DNA of 64,000 bases, taken from NCBI GenBank assembly GCA_964581515.1, contig CAZOOV010000001.1, positions 1 to 64,000 of the forward strand, read 5' to 3'. Positions 52,573 to 60,879 of the stretch are shown here, one piece after another. The notes under the pieces are model-generated. The model was not told the DNA's origin, ran no database searches, and worked only from the letters and a program-made list of their open reading frames with translations. This stretch comes from JACJVV01 sp964581515 (GTDB lineage: Archaea > Nanobdellota > Nanobdellia > Woesearchaeales > JACJVV01). A program made the position numbers and the translations under genes. How positions within the stretch are numbered: the stretch's first letter is position 1; the number at the start of each line of letters is the position of its first letter.

Positions 52573-53601
52573 TTATTCTAATCTTACAGGGATAGGTTCT
52601 CTATCTACGATCTTATACACAGTATTAATCCCCATATCTGTAAGGCCATCATACACTTTATCAAAATATCTTTGTTCTTGTCCTGGTACGTGCCAATCTG
52701 AACCTACTACAAACTTGACACCTAAGCCATTTGCTTCCTTCAATAAATCAGCCTGTATATGTGGGTGAGAACATTCAACAATATAATCATCAAATCCATT
52801 TAGATAATCAGCACTCATGCTCTTGTACGGCCTGTCAATGCCAGAAGTATTTATCTCTAAACACGTATCACTAGCTACACAAGAATCCATAAGATGCCTA
52901 AAGCCCATATAATATGCTTTTCTCAAAGCGTCATCCTGCATCATGCTTCTTCCAAGAGCAAGATTGATTGCAAAATGAATTAATCCTTGATGACAGAGAA
53001 AATCATATCTTTTGCTTTCTGCAGCGTCACATAAAGTTTCAAAATATTTTTTTATTATTCCTTCTGGACTCCTTACTTTCATATATTCATTAGTAACAGC
53101 TTTTCGAAATAATGTATATCCTTCCAAATGATGGACACTTCCGCTTACATGGTTCAATCCAATCCTATTGTCATCCAATGCTTCTTTCATCCTAAGGATT
53201 ACATCTTCAGTATCATCTTCAAAACCTTCAAGTATGTCAACTTCTAGACCTACAGGAATTGAACCACCATAATGTACTAATTCATCCACAAATCCACCTT
53301 CCTGGCTCTCATGAAGATCGCATCTCCTGAAATAAGAAACCATATCTAGATCATCATCACCAAGATCTATATCGATCTTTGCACCAAACTTACCTTCACC
53401 AAGCAGAAATCTCCTAGGCAAAGGAGCATGCTCATTGAATGCACCCCATATCCCATTTGTGCTTAGATATTCTACTACATCAGCTATCTCATTCTTCGCA
53501 TGATTGCACCATCTTGAATGTATGTGCATATCAGGGATCTTCCTTGCTTTTTCAATGTCGATAAGCTTTACAATAGTGCTTTCCCAAGGTATATTTTGCA
53601 T
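52573..53601 (-). CDS. PHP-domain protein, histidinol-phosphatase (HisJ)-like
   Basis: 342 residues. PDMHIHSRWCNHAKNEIADVVEYL is the HisJ/K-type H-x-H-S-x2-C-x-H-A motif, then FNEHAPLP, GLEVDILEG (Glu), LNHVSGSVHHL, CHQGLI and VVGSDWHVPG (Asp-His). No other his gene is in the window, so the real substrate may be another phosphomonoester. The third PHP protein here. Confidence 0.85.
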   Translation of the reverse strand: MQNIPWESTIVKLIDIEKARKIPDMHIHSRWCNHAKNEIADVVEYLSTNGIWGAFNEHAPLPRRFLLGEGKFGAKIDIDLGDDDLDMVSYFRRCDLHESQEGGFVDELVHYGGSIPVGLEVDILEGFEDDTEDVILRMKEALDDNRIGLNHVSGSVHHLEGYTLFRKAVTNEYMKVRSPEGIIKKYFETLCDAAESKRYDFLCHQGLIHFAINLALGRSMMQDDALRKAYYMGFRHLMDSCVASDTCLEINTSGIDRPYKSMSADYLNGFDDYIVECSHPHIQADLLKEANGLGVKFVVGSDWHVPGQEQRYFDKVYDGLTDMGINTVYKIVDREPIPVRLE

Positions 53602-53680
53602 ACAATACCTAGTTGGAATACCCCTTTTAAATGTTTCTCATGTACAATAAGTATTTCTGTTGGGGTTTGCATACAAAAGC

Positions 53681-53688
53681 TTTAAAAA
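53681..53688 (+). promoter_or_regulatory. TATA box of tRNA-Met
   Basis: TTTAAAAA centred 28 bp before the first base of the tRNA (53713), implying a leader of two bases at most. Confidence 0.55.
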
Positions 53689-53712
53689 TGGATTAGGATT
53701 CAGAATAAGTAT

Positions 53713-53855
53713 GGCGGTTTAACTCAGCCTGGTCAGAGTGTTACGCTCATAAGAATGAGCTAAGAGGTTCAAACCAATGACTGAACTCTCTTGCTGGGAG
53801 ACGTAAAAGTCCCGTGTTCAAATTTCCTTTTGGAATGAAAGTCACGGAACCGCCA
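53713..53855 (+). tRNA. tRNA-Met(CAT) with two introns
   Basis: Acceptor GGCGGTT (53713-53719)/AACCGCC (53848-53854), discriminator A. D-stem ACTC/GAGT, anticodon stem TTACG (53741-53745)/CGTAA (53802-53806), anticodon CAT at 53748-53750. Intron 1 (53752-53800, 49 nt) at 37/38 has a GAGGTTCA/TGAACTCTC stem. T-stem CCGTG (53812-53816)/CACGG (53843-53847). The T-loop is split after TTCAAA by a 19-nt intron (53823-53841) with a TTCC/GGAA hairpin. Spliced length is 75 nt. The T-run ACTTTTTTTC ends it. It is more likely elongator Met than initiator (no A1-U72-type end); tRNA-Ile2, which also starts with CAT, is possible. No end duplication is present. Confidence 0.9.
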
Positions 53856-53890
53856 CTTTTTTTCTTAATAATTATAGAATAAAAACAGAA

Positions 53891-54820
53891 TTAGAAGTCA
53901 ACTACTTTTCTTTCGCCTTTCCTAACATAGAACTCAAATATGCCGTCATTCTTGAAGACTATTGCTGCAGGCTCATTTGTGCCGTACTTAGGAGTCATAC
54001 CTACATCTATATCAAACACCTTGCCATAATGAGTTGTTATCTTCATATTAGGAGTATGACCTATCACTATATAATCCATTCCAAGATGCTTAAGTGTAGA
54101 ATCAACTTCACTTTCTTCCATATGCCTAAAGCCCCTGTCCCAAAATACGCTCTGTTCACCAACCATAGGATGATGTATATATTTTTGAGATGCAGAACTG
54201 AACTGCTGAGAATCTGATCTAATATGTGATTCAAACTCATCCATGTATTTTTCGATGTTAGTCGACTCTAAGAATTCTTTCGGTATACCACCATGTACAA
54301 ATAAAAGCTTTTTTCCAGCAATATCAGTTGTATAGAGGGATCTAAGAGACCTAATCCATCCTCCAATATCGCCTCCTCTGCTAAACCTTTCTACATAATT
54401 TTTCATAGCAGTCTCTTCAGGCTCTCCGAACTTTCCAAATTCCTTAATCAATTCAAGACCACCGTTCATACCATGAATAGTGTAATAACAATAACGCATA
54501 AGAGATTCATCTCCACCTTCTTCTAATATCTGTTTTGCTCTACCAAGTCCACCTAATGCAAGAAGCTCATGATTACCAAACAACTGAACAAGATTGTCAG
54601 AATTATTCTCCCTCATCTTCATCTGCGTCTCAAGAAGCCTGATGTTGCTATGACCTCTGTCAATATAATCACCTGTAAATACAAGCTCAACATTATCTTT
54701 TAATCTAAGAGATGAAGAATCTGAAAATATATCATATTGCCCATGAAGTGATTTCATAAGTGCATCTAATGCAGGGTAATGTCCATGTAGATCGCCTATG
54801 CCTATAACAATATTTTCCAT
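53891..54820 (-). CDS. Metallophosphatase (PP2A/ApaH-like fold)
   Basis: 309 residues. IGDLHGHYPALDAL (D-x-H), FTGDYIDRGHSN (GDxxDRG), FGNHELLAL (GNHE), LLFVHGGIPKEF and VIGHTPN are all metal and phosphate-binding motifs of the PPP-type calcineurin-like superfamily. Substrates could be phosphoproteins or diadenosine polyphosphates (ApaH-like). Convergent with tRNA-Met. Confidence 0.94.
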   Translation of the reverse strand: MENIVIGIGDLHGHYPALDALMKSLHGQYDIFSDSSSLRLKDNVELVFTGDYIDRGHSNIRLLETQMKMRENNSDNLVQLFGNHELLALGGLGRAKQILEEGGDESLMRYCYYTIHGMNGGLELIKEFGKFGEPEETAMKNYVERFSRGGDIGGWIRSLRSLYTTDIAGKKLLFVHGGIPKEFLESTNIEKYMDEFESHIRSDSQQFSSASQKYIHHPMVGEQSVFWDRGFRHMEESEVDSTLKHLGMDYIVIGHTPNMKITTHYGKVFDIDVGMTPKYGTNEPAAIVFKNDGIFEFYVRKGERKVVDF

Positions 54821-54904
54821 TCAAAATGAAGTTATTTTTGGCTTTATAAACCTATAGTAAGGAAAATAAGTGTTAAAACATTCTAGCATAAAAGAAAAGA
54901 ATAA

Positions 54905-55999
54905 CTAAAAATACTGACTATGAGGAAGCATGAATTTTAATTTTGCCTTCTCTATCAACAAAGGCTTATCCTGCTGTTTATGTGATACAATCTCAGTCAT
55001 CCCTGTATCTGAATTGTAGAATGTTAGCAAAACACCATACTTTCCACCAGAGACTGCAGATGTAATGTTCCAAGGTTCACTTGCAGTAAGAATAGGCAGT
55101 TCATCAGACCCAGCATGAAGAAATCCTTGTCTTTCCATATTTGGCAGAGGATGTCTACGTACCTCAAAAACCTCATCCCCCTGCACTATGAATCCATCTG
55201 ATGAAAAAACATTTTCTGAACTTATCTCCTCTCCTCCTGGGAAACTCTTGACTGTAACACGTTCTGCAGGATAATCTCCATGATGAATATATACTTTATC
55301 ACCTGCAATGCAATATTTTGCTTGAGCACAACCAGAACCATCAAAAGGAGTAAGCTTTTCCATCAATGGTTCTAATGTATGAGCATTCACTAAAGAGCCT
55401 ATTATATCCTCTCTAAATCTATGTTTCCTGGCTGTAAATCCTGCTACTGTCACCATACCACCCACAGGAACAACATATAATTCCTTTCCATCTGAATAAA
55501 GAGAACTTGCATAAAGGTGAGTCACTAGCTCACCAGTCTTTGTCTTGTAAACTCCTGCAGGACTTCCATCATATACTTCACCATCTGCCACTACTAAAGA
55601 TTTTATTGATCTTGAACCTTGCAAAAGATAATGTCTCTCATCAATAAGCTGTCTGTCTTCATAAGTACGAATATCAGCAAAACGATTCTTTTTTGTGAGA
55701 GATTCTTTTAGATTAAGTTTTTCTAATTCTTCTTTAGGAATCTTATTGAGTGCTGCTGGAATCTTATGGATTGCTCCTGAAAAAGTTCCAACATAGATAT
55801 CATGCCAATGATTGAGTGCAACTGTTGGCGGATCATAAGCGAGATGTTCTGCCAAAACAGGCTCATCAGTCTCATGATTGAAACGTGGTGCTTGCCAGAA
55901 CGCCTCTTTTAGACCAGTATCGGGACTCCATAAATGAAGAGTAGGAACTGCTTCCTTCTTATCTTCTTTCTTAGCTAATATAAAATCAAGATTTGACAT
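54905..55999 (-). CDS. Possible beta-propeller protein
   Basis: 364 residues, no signal peptide. Short repeated blocks with strand-turn-strand character: NHWHDIYVGTFSGAIHKIP, SLVVADGEVYDGSPAGVYKTK, LYSDGKELYVVP, YCIAGDKVYIHHGDYPAE, FIVQGDEVFEVRRH. These G/D-K-x-V/Y-Y turns at intervals of 45-60 residues suggest a seven-bladed WD- or PQQ-like propeller. No enzymatic motif. Interaction scaffold is inferred. Confidence 0.6.
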   Translation of the reverse strand: MSNLDFILAKKEDKKEAVPTLHLWSPDTGLKEAFWQAPRFNHETDEPVLAEHLAYDPPTVALNHWHDIYVGTFSGAIHKIPAALNKIPKEELEKLNLKESLTKKNRFADIRTYEDRQLIDERHYLLQGSRSIKSLVVADGEVYDGSPAGVYKTKTGELVTHLYASSLYSDGKELYVVPVGGMVTVAGFTARKHRFREDIIGSLVNAHTLEPLMEKLTPFDGSGCAQAKYCIAGDKVYIHHGDYPAERVTVKSFPGGEEISSENVFSSDGFIVQGDEVFEVRRHPLPNMERQGFLHAGSDELPILTASEPWNITSAVSGGKYGVLLTFYNSDTGMTEIVSHKQQDKPLLIEKAKLKFMLPHSQYF

Positions 56000-56133
56000 T
56001 ATAGTGTCTTAATTTTTAGATAATTTAAATAGATATATGTTGTCTAATAATTACTTTAGAAAGTAAATGAAGTGGGCGGAAGTTTCAGAAAGAAATATAA
56101 AGTTTAAGGGGTGGGTGCAGTTAGGTGATAATA

Positions 56134-56538
56134 ATGGCTTCAATATTCACAAAAATAATAGACGGAGAAATTCCCTCAACAAAAATATATGAAGATGATA
56201 TATGCATAGTAATCTTAGATATATTTCCAAACCATAAAGGACACAGTTTAGTAATTCCAAAAGAAGAATATGAAACAATAATGGATTGTCCTGATGATAT
56301 ATTGAAACATCTTATCTCTATAACAAAAAAAGTCTCAGAAAAACAAACTGAAGAACTCAAATGCGATGGCATAAACATCAGCATAAACAACAAGCCTGCT
56401 GCAGGCCAAGAAGTGCCTCACCTACACATCCATGCAATACCCAGATATAAAGATGATGGATATAAATTTGGCTTTGGCAAAGAAGAGTATGGTGAAGGAG
56501 AATTAGAAGAGTTTGGCAAGAGACTAAAAATAAATTGA
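56134..56538 (+). CDS. HIT-family hydrolase (Hint/Ap4A-type)
   Basis: 134 residues from ATG 56134. ILDIFPNHKGHSLVIPKEEY, NNKPAAGQEVPHLHIHAIPRYKDD; the triad His96, His98, His100 is intact, unlike the two HIT proteins at 6180-7875. The enzyme hydrolyses purine nucleoside phosphoramidates or dinucleoside polyphosphates. AGGTGATAAT lies directly before the ATG; an upstream GTG (56125) is part of that ribosome binding site. No Cys pair at the N-terminus. Confidence 0.94.
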   Translation: MASIFTKIIDGEIPSTKIYEDDICIVILDIFPNHKGHSLVIPKEEYETIMDCPDDILKHLISITKKVSEKQTEELKCDGINISINNKPAAGQEVPHLHIHAIPRYKDDGYKFGFGKEEYGEGELEEFGKRLKIN

Positions 56539-56585
56539 TTATGATAAATTGAGATTTAGAAATAAATTATTAATATTATAAAGAG

Positions 56586-56798
56586 TTATTTTGTAGCAAG
56601 CCTTAGATCTTTTGCTTTTACTGTCTTTCTTCCTGAATGTTTAGATATCATAACAGCTTTTTTTGATATTTCAAGCGCATATTCTTCAAGTATATCTCCA
56701 AAATAATACATCGCATCCTTGCTTACCCTATGTGCGCCTGTATTAAGAAGTATTCTTGCTGTAGGCGCCTTTGGAATTAGTGAGATTTTCTTTGGCAT
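56586..56798 (-). CDS. Archaeal histone
   Basis: 70 residues. IPKAPTARILLNTGAHRVSKDA is helix 1 and loop 1 (R-V/IS-DA), then long helix 2, and GRKTVKAKDLRLATK is loop 2 with helix 3 (the R-T-V pattern that touches DNA). It has the length and tail-less form of HMf-type histones, which wrap DNA as dimers or longer fibres. Divergent from the small histone-fold gene 125 bp away. Confidence 0.96.
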   Translation of the reverse strand: MPKKISLIPKAPTARILLNTGAHRVSKDAMYYFGDILEEYALEISKKAVMISKHSGRKTVKAKDLRLATK

Positions 56799-56893
56799 AT
56801 AAAAATTCTAAGGAGAGTCATATTTAAAACTTTCTATCGTGAATAAAGACTGAGTATACTAATCTACCTACAAAGGTGTTAATAAGAAAAAAC

Positions 56894-56900
56894 TTATAAA
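56894..56900 (+). promoter_or_regulatory. TATA box of the 53-residue histone-fold gene
   Basis: TTATAAA centred 26 bp before the ATG at 56923, so the mRNA probably starts at the start codon (leaderless). Confidence 0.55.
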
Positions 56901-56922
56901 AAAAAGGCACAAGAATGAGAAC

Positions 56923-57084
56923 ATGTTAGTAAACAGAACAAAACTGAAGGAGATTGTAGGAAGCATACAGATAACAAAAGAATTCAGTGAAGAACTTGAA
57001 AAAGAGATAGAAGAAATGATTAGAAAGGCGTGTAAAAGGGCAATAGAGAACAATAGAAGAACAGTAATGCCAAGGGATCTCTAA
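56923..57084 (+). CDS. Small histone-fold protein (DUF1931-like half)
   Basis: 53 residues. VNRTKLKEIVGS is a first helix, FSEELEKEIEEMIRKACKRAIEN the long helix, and NRRTVMPRDL the loop-strand that in histones and DUF1931 proteins precedes the final helix. The sequence stops at DL, so helix 3 is absent. DUF1931 proteins have two such folds in about 140 residues; this is one, shortened. It may pair with the histone 125 bp away or bind DNA differently. A TATA box with 26-bp spacing supports a leaderless start. Confidence 0.75.
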   Translation: MLVNRTKLKEIVGSIQITKEFSEELEKEIEEMIRKACKRAIENNRRTVMPRDL

Positions 57085-57115
57085 ATATATAGAATATATT
57101 GAGTAAGATCTTAAT

Positions 57116-57901
57116 CTAAATCTCGACTTTATGCTGCCTTAGAATCGCTTTTGTCTTATTTATTTGCTTTTTTATATCATCAACTGTCTTCTTGTCAACT
57201 TTTGCCTTTGATTTTCTCTTATCCAATTGATGTTCAATAAGCTTTCTTTCAAGAAATAATAATTTCTTCTCAAGTTTATTAATAAGTTCTTGATCTGCTG
57301 AATATTTAGTAGTTATCTTTTTTTCAAGCTCCTTAAAGCGTTCATCTTTTCTTTGTTTGCTTTCAAGCAGAGTATTTAATTTATTCTCAAGAACATTTAC
57401 TTTTTCTTTTACATGTGAAGAATTAGGTGAAGCATGACTTTTCTCAATAGCAATAATCTCTGCAACTTTATTCTTTAACTCATTTATCTGTGCGTCAACA
57501 GAAACATCAGATTTTGGTCTTTTTGATGCCATAGTTTTCCGCATCTTGTCTATATGTTCATGAAGATCCTGATGAGCGCCACTGCGTATCTCATGACGTT
57601 TAACTGCTTTAGCAAGCCTGATAAGAAAATCTCTCACACGATAAGGATCATACTCTGATTTTCGTTTAGGTTTTGTTTTCTTTTCTTCTGTTGAACTAGC
57701 ATTATCCTTTGATTTTTCTGATTCTTCTTTAATCTCTTGATTTCCTGTATCTTTCTTTGTAGGATTTTCATCTACTTCTTTTTTTGGTTCTGAAAGAAGA
57801 TCATCCCCAGTAGATTTATCATCAGTAGAATTACCTGAATCACCTAACAAAGGATCATTCAAGAAAGAACCATGATCTGGATTATCTTTTAGTGCGGACA
57901 T
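57116..57901 (-). CDS. Charged coiled-coil protein
   Basis: 261 residues. Residues 1-85 are Asp/Ser/Lys-rich and disordered. DPYRVRDFLIRLAKAVKRHEIRSGAHQDLHEHIDKM (about 86-120) looks like a small helical domain. Residues 130-261 are heptad-rich (LENKLNTLLESKQRKDERFKELEKKI and onward). It is 29 bp after the start-side gene (Pro/Gly-rich coiled coil) in the same operon. No family recognised; both could be parts of a cytoskeletal or nucleoid-associated filament. Confidence 0.7.
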   Translation of the reverse strand: MSALKDNPDHGSFLNDPLLGDSGNSTDDKSTGDDLLSEPKKEVDENPTKKDTGNQEIKEESEKSKDNASSTEEKKTKPKRKSEYDPYRVRDFLIRLAKAVKRHEIRSGAHQDLHEHIDKMRKTMASKRPKSDVSVDAQINELKNKVAEIIAIEKSHASPNSSHVKEKVNVLENKLNTLLESKQRKDERFKELEKKITTKYSADQELINKLEKKLLFLERKLIEHQLDKRKSKAKVDKKTVDDIKKQINKTKAILRQHKVEI

Positions 57902-57930
57902 TTTAGTAAAATTACTTGTTTAAAATATGA

Positions 57931-58749
57931 TTATTTACCAAAAAAGCCCTTCTTCTTTGATGGACCTGGTGGTGGTGGTGGAATTCCTCCTGGAGAAGAT
58001 GGTGGAGCTCCTTGTGCAGGTGGCTGGTCTAAACCAGACCCTCCTGGTGGTGCTCCTGGTAATGCTCCTGGTGGTGCTCCTGATGCTCCTGGTGGTGCTC
58101 CTGATGCTCCTGGTGGTGCTCCTGGTGGCGGACCCATCTGTGAACTCGGTGCCGACATACCTGCACCTGGACCAAATGGATCAGATGGAGGTTCAGAACC
58201 TAAAGCGTCAGATAAAAGATCATTTGAAGGAGAACCTTGTGGAGCCCCCATTGGTGGCGCCATAGCCGGTTGTGATGATTGTGGATTCATACCACCCATA
58301 TTATTCATATCTGGAGGAGGCATAGGTTTTCCAAAAGCAGGAGGTTGTTGAGGCGGCACCTGTACTGGTGGAGCCATCTGTGGTGGTGGTGAAGCAACTG
58401 GACCTGCTGATTCTAAAGAACTTAACCTAGATTCAATCTTCTTTAACATATCTGCAAGAGAAAGTATACCCTCAGCAATTTTCTCATTTTGATCAAGTAA
58501 ATTATCTAATTTTTGTAACATAGGATCGATTTTTTTTGAAAGAAGTTCTTTTTCTTCATCTTCTATACGCAGTTCATTCTTTGCTTCATTAAAAATTGAA
58601 ATCATAGAATTCAAAGAAGTAGCCAATTGAGTCATACTACCCTTCATATCGTTTGGAGCTGACGTAGGGTCATCTTTTAGCTCGTTAATCTCACCCTCGA
58701 TCTTTTTAAGCTCTGAATGAGGGATAAGGTCATAATCATCATCTGACAT
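57931..58749 (-). CDS. Coiled-coil protein with Pro/Gly-rich repeat tail
   Basis: 272 residues. Residues 8-120 are helical, with a coiled coil (IDPMLQKLDNLLDQNEKIAEGILSLADML). Residues 125-265 are Pro, Gly, Ala, Met and Ser rich and include tandem GASGAPP and PPGAPPGA units. The end SKKKGFFGK is basic and aromatic and could contact membrane or DNA. It is the first gene of the operon with the charged coiled-coil protein. Function unknown. Confidence 0.7.
   Translation of the reverse strand: MSDDDYDLIPHSELKKIEGEINELKDDPTSAPNDMKGSMTQLATSLNSMISIFNEAKNELRIEDEEKELLSKKIDPMLQKLDNLLDQNEKIAEGILSLADMLKKIESRLSSLESAGPVASPPPQMAPPVQVPPQQPPAFGKPMPPPDMNNMGGMNPQSSQPAMAPPMGAPQGSPSNDLLSDALGSEPPSDPFGPGAGMSAPSSQMGPPPGAPPGASGAPPGASGAPPGALPGAPPGGSGLDQPPAQGAPPSSPGGIPPPPPGPSKKKGFFGK
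58041..58130. repeat. 21-bp tandem repeat inside the Pro/Gly-rich gene
   Basis: GGTGGTGCTCCTGATGCTCCT repeats twice exactly (58070-58090, 58091-58111), followed by a third partial unit and preceded by a related unit. It encodes the GASGAPP repeats and is prone to length change in frame. Confidence 0.8.
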
Positions 58750-58927
58750 GCAAACACCTCTTTTTAGGAAATTATAAATCCATTTATCTAGTTATATTTA
58801 TGCTGTCGTTGTCCTATTATGGTTATAAATATAAGTCTTTAAATAGTTTTCGCTAGAAATGTATGAACTCAATTCAGTATATTGCCCTAGAGTAATTTAT
58901 TTAAATAAGTAAGATAGATGTAAAATT

Positions 58928-60700
58928 ATGGGGGAAGTGCGTAGAATTATCATTCTAGAAGATGATGTAATAAACAAGATAGCTGCAGGCGAAGTAGTTG
59001 AAAACCCCAGCTCGGTTGTAAAAGAGTTGATTGAAAACAGTATTGATGCAGAATCTGACAAGATTGAAGTCAAACTGAGTGAAGGAGGAAAATCTCTTAT
59101 CCAAGTCAAAGATAATGGAAACGGTATGAACAAGATAGATGCTGGACTCTCAATAATGAGGCATGCAACTTCTAAGATAACTAATGAGAAAGACTTATTT
59201 GCCATAAATACACTTGGATTTAGGGGAGAAGCACTAGCTTCAATATGCGCAGTATCTCGATTTAAGATTATGACAAGACAAAAAGAGGAGATTAAAGGCA
59301 CAGAAATCTTTGTAGAAAATAATGATGTCAAAATAAAAGATTGCGGTGCTGAAAAAGGCACAGTAATAATTGTTAAAGATTTGTTCTATAATGTGCCTGC
59401 AAGAAAAAAATTCTTGAGAAGCATTGAGCATGAACTTAGCGCTATAAGTGATGTTGTCACACGTTACGCACTTGCATATCCAAATGTTAGTTTCAAACTA
59501 ACAAATAATAACAAAACAATACTCAACACAGTCAGAACAAAAAAAGGGATAAATACAATCCAGGCAATCTATGGACAAGAAACTGCTAAGAATATCTTAG
59601 AGATCAAAGATGAAGATGAACTCATAAAAATTGAAGGATACATAGGAAAACCAAGCATTGCAAGAAATGATAAACTAAGACAGACGATATTTGTCAATGG
59701 AAGATATGTAAAATCAAAAGAGATCAGTGACGCAGTAAAAGAAGGATACAGAAGCCTTCTTTTTTTAGAAAGAGAACCAATATTCATCTTAAGGATAACT
59801 GTGGATCTTGATAAGATTGATGTCAATGTGCATCCAAGAAAAGAAATTGTCAAAATAAGCAATATAAAACAGATTAGTGAAAGTATAAGCACAGCTATTA
59901 AGAAAATACTAAGTGAAAGCAACCTTTTTGTGGAAGCGAACCTTGAAACAGGAAATGCAAGACCACAACACAGCTACAGCATAAGTAAAGATTCACAAGC
60001 AACACTTGAAATTAATGATGACAATGATAGTAGCATTGTAGGAAGAGAGGAAATAAAAGAGACTGGAAGTGTATTTGATAATCTTAAGGAGAATATAGTA
60101 CAAAAAGAAATAGAGACAAAACACATAGGACCGTTTCGAATACTTGGACAGATAAGCAAGACATATATACTTGCTGAAAATGCACAAGGATTACTAATAG
60201 TGGATCAACATGCTGCAGAAGAGAGAGTGAATTATGAAGATCTTATGAAACAATTAAAAGATAAGGCAATAAAGAAACAAAAACTGCTTAAGCCAATAAT
60301 ACTTGAACTCAGTCCAAGTGAATTTGAGATGATTATTAAATTTAGAGAAGAACTTGGAAATTCTGGTTTTGAAATTGATGAATACGGTAAAGATAATATC
60401 GTAGTAAGATCAATGCCATTTATTTTTGAAAGACCTTCAAAGAGTTTAGTTAGTGAACTTATTGATGAGTTAAGAGAACTCAATAAAGGAAAAATTGAAA
60501 GAGAGATTGAAGAAAGAATCATAAGATTCTCATGTCGAAAGTCCATAAAAGCAGGAGAAGATATGACAATCAAGGAGATTTCTGAATTAATCAAAGAACT
60601 GGATAAATGTGAACTGCCTTTTACATGCCCACACGGAAGACCCACTATTATACAATTATCGATTTCTGATATAGAGAAGAAATTCAAAAGGACTGGTTAG
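58928..60700 (+). CDS. mutL: DNA mismatch repair protein MutL
   Basis: 590 residues. N-terminal GHKL ATPase: KIAAGEVVENPSSVVKELIENSIDA, DNGNGM, TSKI, LGFRGEALASI. The middle transducer domain follows. C-terminal dimerisation and endonuclease part has DQHAAEERVNYE (the DQHA-x2-E-x4-E metal motif), FSCRKSIKAGE and CPHGRP, so it should be a nicking endonuclease, not an E. coli-type inactive form. MutS is not in the window. MutL/MutS in archaea is patchy. A hairpin element follows. Confidence 0.96.
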   Translation: MGEVRRIIILEDDVINKIAAGEVVENPSSVVKELIENSIDAESDKIEVKLSEGGKSLIQVKDNGNGMNKIDAGLSIMRHATSKITNEKDLFAINTLGFRGEALASICAVSRFKIMTRQKEEIKGTEIFVENNDVKIKDCGAEKGTVIIVKDLFYNVPARKKFLRSIEHELSAISDVVTRYALAYPNVSFKLTNNNKTILNTVRTKKGINTIQAIYGQETAKNILEIKDEDELIKIEGYIGKPSIARNDKLRQTIFVNGRYVKSKEISDAVKEGYRSLLFLEREPIFILRITVDLDKIDVNVHPRKEIVKISNIKQISESISTAIKKILSESNLFVEANLETGNARPQHSYSISKDSQATLEINDDNDSSIVGREEIKETGSVFDNLKENIVQKEIETKHIGPFRILGQISKTYILAENAQGLLIVDQHAAEERVNYEDLMKQLKDKAIKKQKLLKPIILELSPSEFEMIIKFREELGNSGFEIDEYGKDNIVVRSMPFIFERPSKSLVSELIDELRELNKGKIEREIEERIIRFSCRKSIKAGEDMTIKEISELIKELDKCELPFTCPHGRPTIIQLSISDIEKKFKRTG

Positions 60701-60739
60701 AAAATTTAGTATTCTGATAAACATTACTTATTTAAGAAT

Positions 60740-60820
60740 GTAAAAAGTCTGCTTGCACGGCGCCATTATAAAAATCATATTAGATTTTTATCGCCTCATA
60801 GGGCAAAGCTGACTTTTTAC
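60740..60820. repeat. Hairpin element, copy 2
   Basis: 81 bp. Ends GTAAAAAGTCTGCTTGC (60740-60756) and GCAAAGCTGACTTTTTAC (60803-60820) pair as in copy 1. The inner stem GGCG/CGCC and ATAAAAATC/GATTTTTAT has different bases from copy 1 but the same pairing, so the structure is conserved by compensatory change. The flank TTACTTATTT and the single-stranded ACGG and TCA are shared. It is between mutL and the asparagine synthetase-Dph6 gene. Confidence 0.75.
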
Positions 60821-60879
60821 TTACTAATTTGGTGTTCTTTACTAAAAGATTTTTAAAGCTTATAATATTAGAGGCTGTC

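Noticed and set aside
53752..53800. C/D box sRNA inside the tRNA-Met intron
   Set aside because: There is a CTGA and an ATGAGC, but not the C, D', C', D order with guide spacing.
58041..58130. CRISPR-like repeats
   Set aside because: The 21-bp repeats have no spacers and encode an in-frame Pro/Gly repeat.
57927..58265. Plus-strand open frame opposite the Pro/Gly-rich gene
   Set aside because: It is an antisense shadow of the GGTGGTGCTCCT repeats with no start signal.
60829..60879. GTG start for the Asn synthetase-Dph6 gene
   Set aside because: The catalytic Cys must follow the initiator Met; ATG 60880 gives MCGIIG.
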